This document shows, one piece after another, positions 40,159 to 51,310 of a DNA stretch of 64,000 nucleotides. The first letter of the stretch is position 1. Every line of letters begins with the position of its first letter. Position numbers and translations under genes: made by a program. Under the pieces are notes generated by a model that was not told the DNA's origin, ran no database searches, and saw only the letters and a program-made list of their open reading frames with translations. Origin of the DNA: Brachyhypopomus gauderio (taxonomy: Eukaryota; Chordata; Actinopteri; Gymnotiformes; Hypopomidae); contig NC_135222.1 in assembly GCF_052324685.1 (NCBI RefSeq), forward strand, positions 6,533,914 through 6,597,913, given 5' to 3'.

Positions 40159-42942
40159 GAGCGTTCCTTCCCTGCTCCAGCACGGCTGACTCATGAAGCG
40201 AAGTGTGAGCTGGCTTAACCTTTAGCTCTGTAAAACAAATACGGTCTGCTTCTTTAACTACAACAATGAAAGCGTCTCAGGAATGAACTTCTGGAAGGCA
40301 ATAACCATTCCGTTACATGCCCCAAGCCCCAAGGTTGGGCTGTGTGACATCACTCATATCACCCTGGTTAACTACTGTGGTTTAAGCAAACACGGGCGGG
40401 GCGCAGGTGTGGCTTAGGCAACAAACCAACAGACAGAGGGCAAAGTCAGTAGAACAGAATCGTCCCTGGACTCTCTGAGCACCCGTGTCCGCAGCGGAGC
40501 AAACGTGTGATGGCAACAGGCATGGAAGACCCGGGCAACGGACACGCTACCGTGTGAAGCCACGACCACGAGGCCTCCGCTTGCGTCCCTGCCGGCCATC
40601 GCGCCTCGAGCGGCAAAACCGCTCACCTTGCCTCTGGTGGACTCACCTGCAGTCATTTACCACAGAGACCATTCGTTCTCAACAGGGCTGTTGACATTAC
40701 ATTTTGCCTATATCACATTTACAAAAGCAACAAAGAATCTAAGGAATTTCTTCGTTACACACGAACTGGAATGTTGGTATGGAGGTTGACCATGACTTGA
40801 TCTTTGACGTTGACATCAAAGCAGCATCAGTAAGGAGTTCGGTATCACACTTCAGAATGTGGCAAGGGTTCCTGTACTGTAGTAAAAGATGTAGAAGATT
40901 GCACAGAAACGCACAAGGTATAGAGAAACAGGATGTGCCGGCCAGAGATCCTCTGTTGTGCAATCAAGACTACTCATGAAGAACCTCCGTCTGAAAAACT
41001 TGATTGTTTGCCAAAATATTTCATGGATTTCATAGTTTGGATTGGAAAGGAACTGGCCACAAGTGCTATCTTTAACTCCAGCACTGGTCACCAGTAGCAC
41101 AGGAATTAGTTACATTCTCTTATCTCAGATCAAACCGGAGTCTGCCACTGTTATCTCTGACGTTAATTACATCCAAGCACAACAGACCGGTTTGCACATA
41201 TAGCAGTCTGTGGAAGTCCGTGGATTATCACGCACGAGTGCTATCTGAGCTGATATGAGAATGGCTGGCATAGGCCCGCACCAGAGCATAATGGCCGACA
41301 TTATCAAGCAGCTTCGCGTTCAGCCGGCCGCTGATACCCACGACTGGACCGTGTTGGCTCACCTGCACATAGCAGGTTAAGTCACTTTGCGTCCTTCATC
41401 CCACAGTCTTGCGTATCTTTGTAAGCGGAATGTGAGAATTGCAGTGTTGGTTTCACAAGAAAACCATATTAGCTTGTAATCAAATATTACAAAAACCACA
41501 GTTATTCTAATACAAGGCAAACAAAGGAAACCCATAACCCACACCCAGGTGCAAGGCGATATCAAGGGTGTGAGTGCTTATTAATGTGTAAACATTGGGC
41601 AATGTTTATCAGAGTTACTGCTACCTACAATACATCTCGCCCCTTTATCCAACTTTAACCACAGCCCTTGGCTTAACAGAGCTTTTTCACAGAGTGCTGT
41701 ACTCCCAGGAGAGCAAGACAGAAACAGGTGTGCAGGTGTTCCTCTAATCTCCACACCTACATGGACGGACACACATACATACCTGCCCTCACCTGACCTA
41801 GTCCAGTCTGACACCACAGTCACAAGTCTTATCATTCTGTTCTGACGAGGAACACGACAGAAAGATTAGGGAGTTATACGCCGAGGTGGAATTCCAGAAA
41901 ACCTTACGAAAGAGAGGGTTAACCCTGAGGGGGAAGGAGTGCTTCCTCACGCCGTGTCTGGGGTCGGGTGAAGACAACGTCCTGTGGAGAACCATGACCA
42001 GAAGGTCACTTCAAGCTGGTGCATTATGTTACAGTTGTTGCATCAAACGAGCAGCAATGTCTCAATGAGTCTGATAGAAGGCCATGAAAGAGTTAGGCGG
42101 AACTGACCGATGATTTAACTGAATAAAGCCAAACAAGGACACCAACACACCCTCCAATTACAACGTTTAACACTGTAGAGGGGGTGTTGACATTTCCCTA
42201 CAGAGCCACTAGCTAAATCCACGGTTTCGTGGCTGTCCTGGCCCCAGACAGGGCGTGAGCGGGAGGCTCGTGGATATGCTAGAACAGGTTCGGAGGGAAC
42301 ACGCATACAGACATCACACACTAAGGCCAAAAGCCTCTGTGAAAGAGCAATCCAGTCGAAAGAGATGAGTACAGCGCACATACATTTGGATGTTATGACC
42401 TTTGGTACACACCAACTTATAAAATGATAAAATGACAGAAGAAAGAGAAAGAGAGAGATACCTTACATAAGACCACTTGTTCTTATTGAGAAAAATGAAA
42501 AATATAAATATAACCATGAACTTTTCCATGAACTTTTGGTTTGTTTTTTTTTTTTGCTTTGTGTCCAAAGTTAGATACTTATAAATCGTATGACGCCAGT
42601 ATTAGTCAAACATTGGAGGGAAAAACAAAAAACCTTCACGTGCCTTGTGTCCAAGTGGACATGTGATCACACGAGCCCGGGTGCTGCACCGGCGCCTCAG
42701 CCCTGTGAACGCTGCCTGTGTAACCTCACCGTGAGGCGTGAAATGACACGCTTGTCACTGCAGACAGAGGAACCACCCTGCTGACCACTGGGCTGTCATG
42801 TGATTATGGTCCATCTGGGTAAAGAGGATCCAAAAACCACAGGCCCTCAACCTCCCAGTCACATGAGTCAAAACAACAAGAGTCATTTCCCAAGAGGTTT
42901 TTCCTGACTGTGAAAGTTTCGAGTTTGAGCTTCTGTACTATG

Positions 42943-42968
42943 GGGGAGGGGGGGGGGGGGGGGGGGGG
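42943..42968. repeat. Poly-G tract
   Basis: About 26 bases almost entirely G on the plus strand, with one A near the start. It could form a G-quadruplex and is a likely assembly-length problem. Confidence 0.85.
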
Positions 42969-43357
42969 CATCATACTTTGAGCAACAGGCACCCTGTCAA
43001 TGAATCATGCAGGAGGAAATAAAGCAGCAACCACGGTTTTAAAGTTAATGATGAACAGAAGGGAGGAGAGGAGGGGATCCCAGACAGTCATTAGGCAAAC
43101 ACACAGCACAGCATCTGCTAACGGGCGTGACCGCTACAGCGAAGGCAATCTAAAACAAACACACCAGAGAGAGGGGGGAAAAGTCACCGCCCAGCAACCA
43201 GACGCAATGCACAGGACCCAGTGGAGGGGGGGGGGTTAAGCAAGAGGAGGAGGAGGGGGCAAATCAGCGGTGTGCAAGAGGGAAAGTTTGGGAATGTGAT
43301 ACGGGTAGAAGCTGTCACACCTGAGCTACCTCAGTGTGACAGTAAAGTTCCACTCAC

Positions 43358-43500
43358 CTTTGGATCAGCCTTCCTGTTCTCCCTCGGAGAGACGGCTTGC
43401 CGAGTTCCGTTTTTGCGAGCGACACTCTCCGCCTCGGCTCCGACGGAAAACGAGGCCTGGGTGTCCGCGGAGAGAGCGTGAAAGAGGGAGAGAAAGGAGA
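43358..43500 (-). promoter_or_regulatory. elovl1: Putative alternative noncoding first exon of elovl1 (proximal)
   Basis: On the minus strand a strong donor, GATCCAAAG|GTGAGTGG, ends at 43358. It is preceded by ~130 bases of CpG-rich sequence (CGTTTTCCGTCGGAGCCGAG) set in otherwise CpG-poor DNA, the look of a first exon next to a promoter. The 5' border is a guess. It could instead belong to an unrecognised minus-strand transcript. Confidence 0.4.
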
Positions 43501-43648
43501 AGTAGTGGAGAGGGAGAGACAAGGAGGGAAAGAGTGAGTGCTTCCACAGAGTAACTGGTACTGCTGGCCTGCTAGTCTCCGCCCACCCTGACTCACCCGG
43601 TGGATGAATAACTGCCTCACAGACTGCGAGAGGAAAAAAAAGGCGGGT

Positions 43649-43702
43649 GTGTGTGTGTGTGTGTGTGTGTGGGCACGTGCATGTGTATGTGTGTGTGTGC
43701 GC
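43649..43702. repeat. (TG)n microsatellite, interrupted
   Basis: TG runs at 43649-43670 and 43681-43700 are separated by a short non-repeat. Confidence 0.9.
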
Positions 43703-44502
43703 ACAAGTGCAAAGGAGTAAAAGCAAGAGGAGGAAGAATTTCAGCGTGGCGTGGCAGAGCAGGCTTCCTATGAATGACGGCAGTCAAACAGAAAAGCAGA
43801 CGTGTAGCTGGATAGCTACGGACAGCTGTCGCTATCAAACTTGTCTGTATGAGCCTAGACCAAGAACTGCCTCACAGAAGAAGCTGCCTCCCTACTCCTG
43901 TTCCCCTCCTCCCTCTGCCCTGTCCCGCCCCGCCCCAGTCAGGGAGTGTGGCCGGGACCGTGGGGCGACTCTCCCAGCCCGGTCTGCGGCCCCTGCGCCG
44001 TCCTTGAGCCGAGGACACGAAATCAGTGGCCGTTCTGTTGTGGTGAAGAGGCCCATTGTTCTGAGGGCAGGGGAAGGAACACAGAAGCACACGCTGCCAC
44101 ACAAAGCCGTCGCACACGGACCCTCCGAACCCACGGAACAGTCACACATGTCCAAGCCCCCCTCAGCAGCCGTGTCGCACTGACCCAATAACCGAAAGCA
44201 TCAAAGCACCAAACAGCCAAACTAAGTAAACCATGAAGCGTGAATGACGGGGAACGCACAGCGATAACAAAAGGGGAACAAAAACAAGACAATGAGACTA
44301 AATACCATGAATGTGCGTGTTCTGCTGGAGAGCTGCACCGTCTAATTAATATGACGACTGACGGTGCCTATAGTAACTCTGATGCCATCACGGAGAGACG
44401 TCAGCACCTAACAGTTACTCAGCAGGATCTACGGCCACAAAGGCATAACTCTAATGTTTCAGTCCAGATCGAAATGATGGAGTCATCATGCCGCCCACAT
44501 GG

Positions 44503-44524
44503 TTTTTTTTTTTTTTTTTTTTTT
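44503..44524. repeat. Poly-T tract
   Basis: About 22 consecutive T on the plus strand; nothing upstream marks it as the tail of a retroposed copy. Confidence 0.85.
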
Positions 44525-44898
44525 GCAGATAGGAAACTAGCCACGCGCGGGTGGACGGAACGTAAGATTTAGCGACAGTGTTAACTGTGGATGTTTGTTT
44601 CAGTTACTCATTGCTCATGAGCAGAGCCAAACCTTCACGAAATGACTTGCGAGCAAAGGTCGAAGGTGACATATACTAGATGAAGGATGAGCCCGTTGAG
44701 TCTCGAGGGCCGGCCTGCGGGGGGGAAGAGTGGTGGTATCAGGTGCTCCCTTTCCACCGACACAAACAGAGCTGTTGGTATTGTGCAGATGAGTTTATCA
44801 GGCAGCCGGAGCCTGTCAAACCAGTCTCTCTACCCCCCAGAGGATGAACGAGTCAGAGAGGGAGAGAATACAGGAGCCAGGAGAGAAACAGAGCTGCT

Positions 44899-45166
<268 letters not shown>

Positions 45167-45905
45167 CCCCACCTGCCAGCCGAGCAAGCCTCGCTGGAAA
45201 AAAGACCCACCTCTTCTCTCTCTCCGCCCCATGTGCACACGCCAGTGCAAAAAAAACGCAAACCATCTTTGGTAGTAGAAATATTCCCTTCATACCCGAA
45301 AGCAATGCCTGGCTGGTTCTGGACCAGTCTAGACTGTTCTTGCCCTCTTCAGCTACTGTCATGTTTAATGATCAAACCCTTTAAAGCATCATTCATACAC
45401 CACGAAGTGTTACACTTTCAATAGAGTCTGATGATGTAAACCATTTGAAATAAATGTGACCATGTGGCAAATGACAACATCTAATTGATCATTTCTCGTT
45501 ATTTTGCTCACTTATCAGACCCATGATGACACACCTACCATTAGACTATTAATCCTGCAAACCAAACACTCTGGACTAATTTTACAGATGAATTTGCAGC
45601 AATAAATAAGTTACTCCATCAAATGGGGCAATATGTTCTGAACAATAGTATAGGTATAGGAAATAGATGAATCTAGGTACTGAAATAAGTCTGCCATGAG
45701 TTATAAGGCTAGTTGAGCAGCCTGTGGAGGCACACGTCACCCCTTCGCCCCCTCCATCCCTCTCTCAGCCTCCAGGTCAGCTAAACACTACAAGTATTTC
45801 ATAGGTTAAAATCATGAAAATAGCTTTCCACATTCCATCAAGTCTTACGAGGATACACTTGCTCAACACCGAGACATTTTACTTTTTTTTAGCCCACAGT
45901 CAACA

Positions 45906-45969
45906 CCCCCCCCCCCCCCCCCTAAAACTAACACACACACACACATAAAACACATAAAATCCATAAAAC

Positions 45970-46003
<34 letters not shown>
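45906..46003. repeat. Poly-C followed by (CA)n microsatellites
   Basis: A C run at ~45906-45922 and two CA runs (45932-45945 and 45971-46003) separated by a duplicated AACACA/CATAAAA-like stretch. Confidence 0.85.
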
Positions 46004-46006
<3 letters not shown>

Positions 46007-46167
46007 CAAACATTTGGACACAGCTGACAATGTATGTTCTTTACAGTCTTTAAGGCATTTTTAGCTAATGATTTATGCTTAAATTTGCTTCCAAGACAAA
46101 TATAAATAGTTAATGTTGATGGCTTATATATGACTTCTTTTTCCAAACAATGTATACAGTATATAAT

Positions 46168-46170
46168 TAA

Positions 46171-46212
<42 letters not shown>
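46168..46212. repeat. (AAT)n microsatellite
   Basis: About 45 bases of AAT. The poly-isoleucine frames on both strands are artefacts. Confidence 0.95.
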
Positions 46213-46214
<2 letters not shown>

Positions 46215-46726
46215 AATTGAATTGCCTCCTCAAACAATTTTGCCCCTCATCCTACAAGTGCTCAGTCCCTGAGATTGTGTTCAGGGCATCCCAGGTGCTG
46301 CCACATGAAGACAGTTAAGAACACATAGAGCAGAGCATCAACCCAAACTGTCCAGTCATGGGTGGCTCTGAAGAACTTTACAATCTACAGCCATCTATTA
46401 AACCATCCATTTTGGTTTAACAGCATAGTTAAATATTATTTCATTATTTTTATATGCTTACTGTTTTGTAAAATGTAGAAAATCTTAAAAAAATAAATAA
46501 ACTAGGCGTGTCCAAAGATTTGACTGGTAGCTTTTATATATATATGAGTACTTGATGATGATTTCAAACATCTAGAGATGCTCTACTCTCAATATTCTGG
46601 AATATCTGACTAGAATAGAGGGTCCAATGTCAAAAAGGGTCATCTTGGTGTAAAAACGTTCACATGTAATGGATCTAATTTTTTACGATTCTATATGCAG
46701 TGCCTTTCCGCCCTTCGAACAGGATG

Positions 46727-46728
<2 letters not shown>

Positions 46729-46779
<51 letters not shown>
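46729..46779. repeat. (CA)n microsatellite
   Basis: About 50 bases of uninterrupted CA. Confidence 0.95.
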
Positions 46780-47320
46780 CTACCTTAGTGCAAGCTCTCA
46801 CATTTCAACTGCTCTCCGGGCCCTAACAATACAGTCAAAGTCAAGGGGTGGTTGTGTGACGCTAGCTGAACTCCAATGACATACTTTTATTTTGTCTTTA
46901 ATGGTGACAGGAAGACACTTTTTGGTCAAGGTACGTTGATAGCACTGTTAAATTAGATTAAAATATAAATATTGTTAAACAATGTATACAGTGTATACTT
47001 TATACAATTTATAAAGTGCGGATGGATATTTTCTCCATTTCCAATAGAGAGACTGTTGGAACATATTGAAACTAGGCAAGAGGAGGTAGGATATTGATAT
47101 CAAAACTGTTAATATTCCTCATACTCTGTAATCATACTCAACTACATTCAAGTCATTCTTCCTCACGGTCCATGCACCATAACTCTTTCCTCAATGTATT
47201 CTGTCAGTCAAGTTTGGTAAGTGTTATTTTAAACCGGTTGGTTAATTGCTGAGCAAGAATTTGTCCCCTTGTTTGTGAATTACATGAATGATGTTGAGCC
47301 CAACATCAAATGTTGACATG

Positions 47321-47414
47321 CACACTCCCTGCTCGAGATACACACTGCCTGCTCGAGATACACACTCACTGCTCGAGATACACACTCACTGCTCGAGATA
47401 CACACTCACTGCTC
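47321..47414. repeat. 20-bp tandem repeat, about 4.7 copies
   Basis: The unit CACACTCACTGCTCGAGATA is repeated in register. The first two copies differ at one or two bases, the last is partial. Confidence 0.92.
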
Positions 47415-48634
47415 CCTGCTAGTTGCAGAAGAGGGACGAAGAGCTGTAGCACCTGACAGTGGCATAACCTTCCTGCCATGTGTTTCTTTATTTAGGCAAG
47501 TCATCTCTCCTCTGACACAGCAAATTCATTTAAATTAAGAGGAACTCCTCCTAAAATTATTAGAGAAAACAAACAAATAAACCAATAACTTGGAATGTAG
47601 AGAGCTCAGGTTTTGGCTCAGGTTTGACAGATTAAGAAAAATGGTAAGTCTTACTCATTCTTGTACTTGCATCTATGGTACTCATCTGTGGAATGAGCTT
47701 GTAGGTGTTGGGAATGATTGTATTCTCTGGTATGAGTGGCATTAACTCAAATGACAAGTTTAATTGAGATCTGATAACATACCTGGAATAGAACACTCTA
47801 GGCTTAACAACTTACTTTCATCTGGCCTGTATTCCAGATGTGCTGTAAATCACTCCTGAATTACCCCTTTGACCTCAATTCCAAGATAACACTGATATTT
47901 GTGACCATGTACCGCAAATCAATAACACAAACTTAGAATTCTTAAAAATGATAATGATCATATAATCAAACCTATTACTAGCATGGGTTGACACTTATTT
48001 TTAGATGCTATTCTGCAGATTAATCTGTGTGTTTGGTGCTTTAACAATTACAACTACTTACATTTATTAGGACAGACTGGAAACAAGTTTAATGTCCTAA
48101 TTTCTCTCGTGTAGATTTATGTGTCACATGGCTGTGTGTAAGCATTCTGGTTGGCTTAGCCCCTGTATTTACCAAAAACTCAAAATAAGATCAGACATTC
48201 AAGGTGCCACCACATGGTACGTTCCTCCAGGCAATGTTGCGAGCACTACACTGGTACACAACTGCTTCACTTTTCCAAATAAACACAAAAACAGAGCAAT
48301 ATTCCAGTTTACAAACTGACACAGCTACTGTATAAAACATGACAGTGCTTGTCAGAGTAATGAGAGGGTCTGATTTGTTATTACAATCCAATTACTTTAT
48401 GTGTGTGGTTATTCTGAACATAGGAGGAATTAGTGGACGTCACTTGTTCATCATTTACAATTACAGGATCTTTCGCAAGGTCAACGGACAGAGTGACTTC
48501 ATCTGCACAGGAAATGCCTAAAACAGGCTGATGTCTGGCTTTCTCCATTTCATTAACGATTAAGAACTGAATAAGGATTAGGACGCGTCCTTTTGGAAGT
48601 CAAATTACGTTCATGTACTTAAAGCTCAGGTTTG

Positions 48635-48637
<3 letters not shown>

Positions 48638-48691
<54 letters not shown>
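48638..48691. repeat. (CA)n microsatellite
   Basis: About 54 bases of CA. Confidence 0.95.
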
Positions 48692-48692
<1 letters not shown>

Positions 48693-49473
48693 ATGCTCTC
48701 ACACCCACACGTTTACAGAGTCAACAGTGGTCTCTGAATAGCTGGTATTCAACTACAGCAAACATGACCAGCGGGTCTCATTAAGTTCCAAGTTTGTGTT
48801 TCAAACATTACAGTGTGGAAAATGTCACCTTGCCATCTCAATTTCAACTGCTACACATATTCTGACTATTAAATGTCAGAAATAATGCTACACAAACTGA
48901 TGAGTGACTCATCAGATAATATGGACGCAGCACTTTGTGATTCAGTCATTCAGATATATCAAACAATGCCGAACAAACCCTAACCCAGTGATATAGTCCC
49001 GTTAAAGTAGTAGGTAAAAGTGCACCCATGATGTAGGCTACACAAGATAAATACCTGAACGTGTGACAGCAAACGCAAGTGACTTAGAGACGCCAATCAC
49101 ATCTTTACAAAGGCGGGATGAGTTCAGTTTTGGACTTCATTCAAAACTTCACGTTTCCCAGCTAAGCCATGTGTGAAGCAGCGTGTTCTCCACTAAGAAG
49201 AAAGCAACAGTATAGTCGCAGGTAAGGATTAAACTTTGTAGAGGACCGACGTGTTAGAAACAATATTTGAGTACGGAACTGTCGACCTTGACTCTCTTGA
49301 TGTGGTTGATCTTCTAGTCAAGCATCCCTGTGCAACAAACATGGTGTGCCCTAAACACATGAACCTGCCCGGTAAAACGCTGCGCTGAGGGGAAAAAAAG
49401 CTACCAAAACCATTTGCTGAAGCTTCTGGAAGATTATTATTATCATTTGTACATGTACAGTAAACGAGCCTAC

Positions 49474-49600
49474 CTGGTATGGAGTTCGTCCTGTACGTCC
49501 GTGAGGAGGAAATACGCAGCACTGCCGCCCCGCCGGTGTGACCAGCACATTGAGTCAAAGCCCGACTGAGGAGAAGTGGGCGGCCAGTGTGGGGAAAGGT
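49474..49600 (-). promoter_or_regulatory. Putative distal noncoding first exon (elovl1 or other minus-strand gene)
   Basis: On the minus strand a donor CATACCAG|GTAGGCTCG ends at 49474, preceded by GC/CpG-rich sequence (CACCGGCGGGGCGGCAGTGC) and a GGGCGG-type box. Composition contrasts with AT-rich flanks. Assignment to elovl1 rests only on it being the next gene downstream on this strand; the upper border is approximate. Confidence 0.3.
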
Positions 49601-50414
49601 GTAGACGAGACTTCTAGGACGGCTTCACAAGACGACCAAACACCGTGGTTTATTTAACCGAAACACATTTTACCTAAGCAGTTTTACTCCAGCACAATTC
49701 AGTTCTCCTCACTGGAGAAGAAGTGCCGCTGCGTTACTGTTACTGGGCTACACCCGGGAATCCCCTCACAACCATTTCGTACATTTTAATTTCGCTGTGG
49801 TAGTTTAGTCCATCATCCGTAAAATATCGACAACGTCGATGAGTTTATTTTCAAATCTCTATAAAGTAATGCTATGCCGATATCGATACTCATGCTAGTC
49901 GATATGTTATACCCATAAAAATACTCTTTAGCGTTCTTGTTTAGATAAGGGAAATCCTGCACGCGCAATTGTGCACCCACGCCCTTTTTCAATCTAACAG
50001 GAACTTCCTATTTTACACAATTCATAAAAGCCCGCTCAATTGTTTCAAAACCTTTGATTATATCCCTAGTTACTCTTCACATCTAATATCCAGTCTAATA
50101 TCCTTAAGTAACATCATAAGTATTAAAGAAGAGTTAATTTGGGTTGTTTACCTTGATCTGCTACTTGTTAGCATTATATCGACATGTGATTTTAACAGAT
50201 ATAAATGCATGCACACTTATTTGTATGTATTTATTATATAGGAATTTATTTTCTTATGTCAAAGGTTTAATTCTTAGAAGTAAATGTTAGGATTAGAAGT
50301 ATCAAAACTCAGTATCCACCTGCAATTTCTTACATCACATCCCTGGGCAGATCAGTATAAAAGCAGATTTAAACCTTTTAAGTTGTTGTTGCCAAGCTTT
50401 GGTGGTCTGACATG

Positions 50415-50622
50415 CAGTGGCGGAGCCAAAGGGGGGGGGGCAGGGGGGGTAATTGCCACCCCAACAGAGCCCTTGCTACCCCTACTGCCACCCCACTGGA
50501 AATGGTAAATTTAAGAGAAAATACGTGTTTCCTTTCGTTCCATCATTTGTATATGGACCCCTCTGATAAAGCCTTGCTCACCCTTTGGCCACCCCTTGAA
50601 AAAAAGTCTAGCTCCGCCATTG
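50415..50622. mobile_element. hAT-type nonautonomous element (MITE), complete with target duplication
   Basis: A 208-bp unit is bounded by 12-bp terminal inverted repeats CAGTGGCGGAGC and GCTCCGCCATTG (one mismatch). It is flanked on both sides by the 8-bp direct repeat CTGACATG (50407-50414 and 50623-50630), the target-site length of hAT transposons. It has no coding capacity. The interior carries G- and CCACCCC-rich stretches. Confidence 0.88.
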
Positions 50623-50980
50623 CTGACATGCAAAATAGCCAATGATGATTTTAAATACAAAGTAGTTTTTAGCATTAATTTGATTATTATGCACAGTCTT
50701 TGAAAGTTTACATGAAACTTGCCCTTATTAGTATCAACATTTGTGCTATATCATTTGTATAATCTAAGTCATCCAAAACAACATGGATTTGAGTGTTTTG
50801 AAGTTGTAAGGTCATAAGGTTAGGTCAGATCCTCCTCACAGATTAGAGTCGTCTATGTAATTGCTGGAATAGTTTAGCCTTGTTAAATTGTCTGCACAAC
50901 ATGACTGACAAAATAGCGCACATGTGCCTTGTACATTGAAAGGGCTGTCCTTTAGGATTCCATAGGGTTGTACAAGTTTG

Positions 50981-51310
50981 CTATATGACAGACCTCACTG
51001 TATAACAGGTCTCACTATATGACAGGCCTCACTATAAGGCAGCCCTCACTATATGACAGACCTCACTGTATAACAGATCTCACTATATGACAGGCCTCAC
51101 TATAAGGCAGCCCTCACTATATGACAGACCTCCCTGTATAACAGGTCTCACTATATGACAGGCCTCACTATAAGGCAGCCCTCACTATATGACAGACCTC
51201 CCTGTATAACAGGTCTCACTATATGACATGCCTCACTATAAGCCAGCCCTCACTATATGACAGGCCTCACTCTGACAGGCCTCACAATATGGCAGGCCTC
51301 ACTATATGAG
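50981..51310. repeat. 17-bp satellite arranged in 68-bp higher-order units
   Basis: About 19 monomers of CTCACTATATGACAGGC type. Four variant monomers (ending GACAGAC, AACAGGT, GACAGGC and GGCAGCC) recur in fixed order, giving a 68-bp unit repeated about four times, followed by a less regular tail at 51250-51310. Confidence 0.93.

Larger units (their letters stand above)
39712..43357. other. Likely first intron region of elovl1
   Basis: No coding exon is supported. It holds TG and poly-G tracts and otherwise ordinary mixed sequence. Open frames at 40414-40694 and 41377-42381 lack any recognisable family. Confidence 0.45.
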
